Of a DNA stretch of 9,972 nt, positions 5,983 to 9,972 are shown in pieces. Source of the stretch: a bacterium (GTDB taxonomy: Bacteria; Bdellovibrionota_C; UBA2361; SZUA-149); contig QIGM01000552.1 in the NCBI GenBank assembly GCA_003230795.1, forward strand, positions 1 through 9,972. The letters are read 5' to 3'. Within the stretch, counting starts at the first letter, position 1. Each line of letters begins with the position of its first letter. The translations under genes were made by a program, and so were the position numbers. Below the pieces are notes generated by a model. The model worked only from the letters and a program-made list of their open reading frames with translations, had not been told where the DNA came from and searched no databases.

Positions 5983-7785
5983 ATGTGCGGGATTGTAGGC
6001 TGTTATTACTTTGGGGCACAAAGCTCGGATACTCGGCAATCTGTCGACCGTGACCTATTGCTCAGCATGCGCGACCAAATGCGCCTGCGTGGTCCAGATG
6101 ATGCCGGAGAATGGATATCTGAGAATAATCGACTTGGTTTGGCTCATCGACGTTTGTCGGTTCTTGATCTTGACCCTCGAGCCAAGCAACCAATGCAGAG
6201 TTCTGATGGGCGGTTTCGAATTGTCTATAATGGTGAGCTCTATAACTACCAAGAGATTCGCTCAGAGCTAGAAGCGCAAGGACACGTTTTTAAAACTTCT
6301 AGTGATACAGAAGTGCTGCTTCAGCTTTATCAAGAACGAGGAATTCATGCGCTTGAACAACTGCGCGGGATGTATTCCTTTGCGATTTGGGATGCGCAGG
6401 AAGAATCTCTCACCTTGGTTCGAGATCCCTTCGGTATAAAGCCGCTCTACTATTCTCTCGAGACGGGGAGTCTCCGATTTGCTTCCTCAGTGAAAGCGCT
6501 TCTTCTAGATCCTGCTGTGGGCAAGGAGCATGATGCCACAGGGGTCGTGAGCTTCTTTCTCTACGGCCATGTGCTCGACCCTCACACAATTTATCGAGAC
6601 ATTAAGCAAGTTCCGGCAGGCTCCTCACTGAAGATAAACCGTGACGGAGACGTTCAGCTAGAATCATTCTGTGATCTGGAGACGGTTTTTGACTCAGGCG
6701 TAGGTTCTCAGAATATTCATCAAGGCTCATTACCGGAGCTACTCGGAGAAACTATTGAAGCTCACTTTGCGTCGGATGTGCCGATCGGAGTGTTTTTATC
6801 TTCAGGAATAGATTCAAGCGCGATTACGGCACTTGCTTCTCAACGTTTTGAGCAGAAAATAAATACCATTACTTTAGGTTTCGAGGAGTATCGCGGGACG
6901 CCTCAAGATGAGGTGCCTCTGGCTGAAGAGGTTGCGAAGATGTGTGGCACCTCCCATCAAACTCAGTGGATAACTCAAGAAGATTTTTCCTCTATTTTGG
7001 ATTCATTCTTTGATGCAATGGATCAGCCTACAATCGATGGCTTAAATACCTATTTGGTGAGCCGTGCTGCTAGGCAAGCAGGGCTTACGGTAGTGCTCTC
7101 CGGCCTTGGCGGCGATGAACTATTCGCCGGATATCCTAGCTTTAAAGAAATTCCGCCTCTTGTGAGAGCCGCCTCAATGTTTCCGGCTGCGCCAAGCATA
7201 GGTGCCGTTTTGCGGCAGGTGACAAAGCCAATATTTAACAAATTCAGTTCGCCGAAATACGCTAGCCTGCTGGAATTTGGCTCTACCTATGGCGGCGCAC
7301 ATTTGCTGCGAAGAGGATTATATATGCCTTGGGAGCTGAAAGAGTTTCTAGATCCCGATTTGGTGGAACAAGGTTGGGCGGAACTCTCGCCTGTTTTGTT
7401 GGGTGATTCGAAGCAGAGAGGAGCGTTAAATTCGCGTGATCGCGTCGCCTTGCTTGAGCTGACCCGCTACACTCGAGATCGTTTGCTACGCGATTGCGAT
7501 TGGGCTGGAATGGCGCATTCATTGGAGATCAGAGTGCCTCTGCTCGATATAACGCTTCTTCGAGGTCTGCGCCAGCATCAAGAGCGAGGAATTGAATATT
7601 CCAAAAACGATGTCGCTGCTGGAGTAAGCAAGCTTTTGCCTGATAAAGTTGTCTCACGTGATAAAACCGGATTCACCGTGCCGCTTCGAAGTTGGCTTTC
7701 TCAATCTTTTCCCGCTGTTCCACTTGAACGTGGCTGGCGTAGCTGGGCTCAGTATGTCTGGTCTCGTTACCAAGGTTTGAGTTAG
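5983..7785 (+). CDS. asnB: Glutamine-dependent asparagine synthetase / polysaccharide-type amidotransferase (AsnB family)
   Basis: The 600-residue protein starts MCGIVG, so C2 becomes the catalytic N-terminal nucleophile of a class II glutamine amidotransferase domain (about 2-190), which fixes the start codon. Glutamine-site residues are visible: R57 in HRRLSVLD, N83 in VYNGELYN and D108 in SDTEV. 'RDPFGIKPLYY' closes the domain. The synthetase domain has the ATP-pyrophosphatase loop SGIDSS (274-279), SGLGGDELFAGY (373-384), 'MAHSLEIRVPLLD' and 'KTGFTVPL' (561-567). It would hydrolyse glutamine and pass ammonia to an adenylated carboxylate. In classical AsnB that is aspartate. In polysaccharide loci close homologues are credited with amidating uronic acids, and this protein is longer than the ~554-residue E. 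coli AsnB. It stands alone on the + strand between two glycosyltransferase genes, and its stop overlaps the stop of the convergent gene. All catalytic motifs are intact. The family is certain; the substrate is not. Confidence 0.93.
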   Translation: MCGIVGCYYFGAQSSDTRQSVDRDLLLSMRDQMRLRGPDDAGEWISENNRLGLAHRRLSVLDLDPRAKQPMQSSDGRFRIVYNGELYNYQEIRSELEAQGHVFKTSSDTEVLLQLYQERGIHALEQLRGMYSFAIWDAQEESLTLVRDPFGIKPLYYSLETGSLRFASSVKALLLDPAVGKEHDATGVVSFFLYGHVLDPHTIYRDIKQVPAGSSLKINRDGDVQLESFCDLETVFDSGVGSQNIHQGSLPELLGETIEAHFASDVPIGVFLSSGIDSSAITALASQRFEQKINTITLGFEEYRGTPQDEVPLAEEVAKMCGTSHQTQWITQEDFSSILDSFFDAMDQPTIDGLNTYLVSRAARQAGLTVVLSGLGGDELFAGYPSFKEIPPLVRAASMFPAAPSIGAVLRQVTKPIFNKFSSPKYASLLEFGSTYGGAHLLRRGLYMPWELKEFLDPDLVEQGWAELSPVLLGDSKQRGALNSRDRVALLELTRYTRDRLLRDCDWAGMAHSLEIRVPLLDITLLRGLRQHQERGIEYSKNDVAAGVSKLLPDKVVSRDKTGFTVPLRSWLSQSFPAVPLERGWRSWAQYVWSRYQGLS

Positions 7786-9029
7786 CGGTTTTTGAGTAAG
7801 TTATCTACGGTTGCAGCGATTCCTTTTCTGTATCGCGTCCAGGAAAACTCTTCCGCTCGCGCTCGCGCCGCTTTAGACATTTCGTTCCTCAGCTCTTGAT
7901 TGTTTGTAAGAAGCTCGATTTTTTCTGCGAGCGCCTCGACATTCCGAATAGGCACGAGAAACCCTTCTTTGCCATCTCGAACAATAGACCCTGCGTTTGG
8001 CGTAGTGATTACCGGTAACCCACTGGCAAGTGCCTCGTGAATCGCAAGCACGCCACTTTCGTGCAGCGTAGGCATAACGAAGAAATCAGCATCTTGATAT
8101 ACTTTGTGAATATTATGGTGGGCGACGTTTGGCGTATGATCGAAGAACTCTCGGAAGGGCTTGAGCCCCTCGCCGCTCCCGATAGCAGTTCCAGTCATTT
8201 GAAGCCTAAGTTGCGGATGATTTAATTTTTTAACCGCCTCGAGTAGATACTTAATCCCTTTTCGTTGACTGAGTATTCCAACAAACAAGGCACGTACTGT
8301 CGTCTCTGCTTCACGAGGTTTTGGTGTAAATCTACTTGGATCAGCCGCATACTCTACTTTGTGAATGCGTTCAGGAGCGACTCCAATCGCAGTTAAGCTG
8401 TTGGTCGCGTAATCTGAAGATACAAGCAGAGCATCAGCCATGAGCGCTTCTTGGCGACATTTTTCAACAAATTCTTCAGTCCAGGGAGAGATGCTATCGG
8501 CGAGTTCGGGATGGAGCTCGATCTCGGTTTTCATAATCTCTGCACCGGAGATGATGTGTCCGATATTTTGGTCGAGAATTTTTAGAGTTTCCCCCTTTCC
8601 GATAGAGGAGAAAAGATCGTAAGCCCAGCCGTCCGGACAGATCACAGCTGCTGGTTGCGTTTTCAAAAGCACAGTTCGGAAGTGCTTGGCGTGGATTTGG
8701 ATTCGTCGCTCCGCGAGTGGCTTCGACAGCGAGGCAGGTAGACCAAGACGTTTCGCCAGAATAAAACTCAATTCGGTAAATCCGGCAGTACGCACTAGTG
8801 ATTCATTAATGCCTGGGAGATATCTTCGGCGAAGCTCATTTTCGAGTTTCTTAAACATCGCACCAGGTGCGAGCCGTATACCCTTTGTTAGAAGACTTGC
8901 TTCCCTAAAATAGAAACTGGTGACAAAGTGTGACAGTAGCTCTGCTTCTTGAAGCGCAAGCGCCGTTTGAAACGCCAAGCGATTTCCAGGGCTACAGAGT
9001 AAAACTGAGGAAGGATTTGCAGGTGCCAT
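7782..9029 (-). CDS. Family 4 glycosyltransferase (GT-B)
   Basis: This 415-residue protein shows a GT4 C-terminal domain starting at 'VRALFVGILSQRKGIKYLLEAV' (245-266), with the R-K-G donor-phosphate contacts. The E-x7-E pair lies in 'HESGVLAIHEALASGLPVITT' (E324 and E332). The N-terminal half (10-230) is a divergent Rossmann-like acceptor domain containing 'VICPDGWAYDLF' and 'LVSSDYATNSL', then 'VEYAADPSRFTP', the usual hinge into the donor domain. It should transfer a sugar from a nucleotide-sugar during repeat-unit assembly. The start at 9029 has no visible Shine-Dalgarno sequence, but no better in-frame start exists upstream. It converges on the asparagine synthetase gene with a stop-codon overlap and diverges from the next GT4 gene across 110 bp. 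It is transcribed apart from the other leftward glycosyltransferases and so needs its own promoter. Donor sugar unknown. Confidence 0.92.
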   Translation of the reverse strand: MAPANPSSVLLCSPGNRLAFQTALALQEAELLSHFVTSFYFREASLLTKGIRLAPGAMFKKLENELRRRYLPGINESLVRTAGFTELSFILAKRLGLPASLSKPLAERRIQIHAKHFRTVLLKTQPAAVICPDGWAYDLFSSIGKGETLKILDQNIGHIISGAEIMKTEIELHPELADSISPWTEEFVEKCRQEALMADALLVSSDYATNSLTAIGVAPERIHKVEYAADPSRFTPKPREAETTVRALFVGILSQRKGIKYLLEAVKKLNHPQLRLQMTGTAIGSGEGLKPFREFFDHTPNVAHHNIHKVYQDADFFVMPTLHESGVLAIHEALASGLPVITTPNAGSIVRDGKEGFLVPIRNVEALAEKIELLTNNQELRNEMSKAARARAEEFSWTRYRKGIAATVDNLLKNR

Positions 9030-9139
9030 AGTTAAGCATTTCTATCGCAGTCTTCTTCGTTTGGTAAGAGAAATTACGTCCTTTGCGGACTACTTTTCTG
9101 TTTGGCTGTTTTTTTTGTGGCTGTGGAGCCTAAGTTGAT
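9030..9139. other. Divergent intergenic region between two GT4 genes
   Basis: The 110-bp gap between start codons must hold promoters for both genes. It contains an 8-nt T run (9109-9116) set between two copies of TGGCTGT, and a small GTCC/GGAC palindrome around 9078-9090. GGAG lies about 11 nt before the ATG at 9140, a distant but possible ribosome-binding site. No confident -35/-10 pair is seen for either strand. Confidence 0.4.
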
Positions 9140-9972
9140 ATGCGAGTGCTTGCGCTGACGCCAGAGGCCTTTGGTGGCCTGGGGGGGATTTCAGAATACC
9201 ATCGTGGCCTCCTGCGAGCTCTCTGCCGAATTGATTCCTGCGAAGAAGTCGTGGCACTTGCGCGTCGAGGAAAACAGTCAGATGAACCCTTACCGGAAAA
9301 GCTCAAATACATTTGGGCCTCAACTGGTGGGAAGCTACGCTTCGTCTTCGAGACGATTAAGCAGTTGATGGATTCCAGCGCTTTCGATGTTGTAGTTTGC
9401 GGACATTATAATTTACTTCCAGTTGCTTGGTGGGCTGCTTGGCGCTCTAACGCGCGGCTCGTGCTCTTTGTCCACGGGATCGAAGTATGGCGTCCACAAG
9501 CCCGCCCGCTTTCTCGTCTTAGTACACCGGGTGTCGATGTTATCGTTTCAGTGAGTGAGCTTACGGAGAAACGCTTTTCTGATTGGGCTTTTCGAAAAAA
9601 AACGAAACCAAAGAGCGTTGTTATTCCCTGCACCATTGATACTAAGCGTTTTACGCCTGGCCCAAAAGACAATGAGCTAGTCGAGAAATATAACCTTGAA
9701 GGCAAAACAGTTTTATTGACGCTTGCTCGTTTAAATCCCTTGGAACGTTACAAAGGTATTGATGAGATTTTGCAAGTGCTACCGAAACTCTGTGCCGAGA
9801 ATGATACCTTACGCTACCTTGTTGCCGGTTCGGGAGAGGATCAGGCACGACTGGCCGCAAAAGCGGAAGCCTTGGGTGTGAGTGATCGAGTGGAGTTCCT
9901 TGGTCACGTCGACGAGTCGAGAAAGGTCGCGCTTTACCGAACGGCTGATGCTTTCCTAATGCCAGGACGTGG
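9140..9972 (+). CDS. Family 4 glycosyltransferase (GT-B), 3' truncated by window end
   Basis: The frame is open from the ATG at 9140 to the window edge, giving 277 complete codons of a typical ~370-400 residue GT4 protein. The N-terminus 'MRVLALTPEAFGGLGGISEYHRGLL' has the glycine-rich GGLGGISEY loop (12-20) seen in PimB-like transferases. 'LVLFVHGIEVW' (107-117) is a family motif. 'VVIPCTIDTKRFTP' (160-173) leads into the donor domain, where 'LLTLARLNPLERYKGIDEIL' (192-211) carries the conserved Arg and Lys, followed by 'YLVAGSGED' and 'VEFLGHVDE'. The E-x7-E region would begin just beyond the edge, after 'DAFLMPGR'. It should be a retaining glycosyltransferase acting on a lipid-linked acceptor in the cytoplasm. 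A G7 run at codons 14-16 and an A8 run near codons 152-155 are notable for possible slippage. Upstream is the divergent gap shared with the leftward GT4 gene. Confidence 0.92.
   Translation, partial: MRVLALTPEAFGGLGGISEYHRGLLRALCRIDSCEEVVALARRGKQSDEPLPEKLKYIWASTGGKLRFVFETIKQLMDSSAFDVVVCGHYNLLPVAWWAAWRSNARLVLFVHGIEVWRPQARPLSRLSTPGVDVIVSVSELTEKRFSDWAFRKKTKPKSVVIPCTIDTKRFTPGPKDNELVEKYNLEGKTVLLTLARLNPLERYKGIDEILQVLPKLCAENDTLRYLVAGSGEDQARLAAKAEALGVSDRVEFLGHVDESRKVALYRTADAFLMPGR

Noticed and set aside
7283..7522. Antisense reading frame inside the asparagine synthetase gene, with similar ones at 683-889 and 9406-9705
   Set aside because: They lie opposite strongly conserved coding motifs, have low-information sequences without domains, and lack ribosome-binding sites.
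9171..9368. Second + strand reading frame inside the start of the terminal GT4 gene
   Set aside because: It is out of frame with the GT4 motifs and has no domain. The frame from 9140 gives a continuous, recognisable glycosyltransferase to the window edge.

Overview
This window is part of a bacterial surface- or exopolysaccharide gene locus. It holds nine protein-coding genes, two of them cut by the window edges. I see no RNA genes, transposases or CRISPR arrays. The products point to a Gram-negative-type envelope or capsule/slime polysaccharide: a WcaF-type acetyltransferase, a WcaI-type glycosyltransferase, a GDP-mannose 3,5-epimerase, four further glycosyltransferases (one GT-A/GT2 and three GT-B/GT4) and an asparagine-synthetase-type amidotransferase. 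Base composition looks moderate (near or slightly below 50% GC by eye). Ribosome-binding sites are mostly weak. I cannot place the phylum from sequence alone.

Layout. On the + strand, 3-428 is the tail of a reading frame open at the left edge. It encodes a receiver domain, probably the C-terminus of a hybrid sensor kinase. The acetyltransferase follows at 461-1021. On the - strand a block runs leftward from 5835 to 1014: GT4 (4627-5835), WcaI-like GT4 (3404-4630, 4-nt ATGA overlap), GDP-mannose 3,5-epimerase (2231-3241) and GT2 (1014-2096). The two gaps in this block (about 160 and 135 bp) each carry a strong inverted repeat. From the divergent gap 5836-5982 the asparagine synthetase runs on the + strand (5983-7785). 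It meets a - strand GT4 (7782-9029) tail to tail. A second divergent gap (9030-9139) precedes a + strand GT4 truncated by the right edge (9140-9972). No gap exceeds 300 bases.

How the genes may work together. The epimerase would convert GDP-D-mannose to GDP-L-galactose (and some GDP-L-gulose). L-galactose is the 6-hydroxy analogue of L-fucose, and the neighbouring gene resembles the colanic-acid fucosyltransferase WcaI. The attractive inference is therefore a repeat unit containing L-galactose, built by the five glycosyltransferases. It would be decorated by O-acetylation (WcaF-like) and perhaps by amidation of a uronic acid (AsnB-like). No initiating transferase, flippase, polymerase or export gene lies in the window, so the locus must continue outside it. 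Gene orientation is unusually mixed for such a locus: two + genes, four -, then +, - and +. Both convergent junctions overlap at the stop codons.
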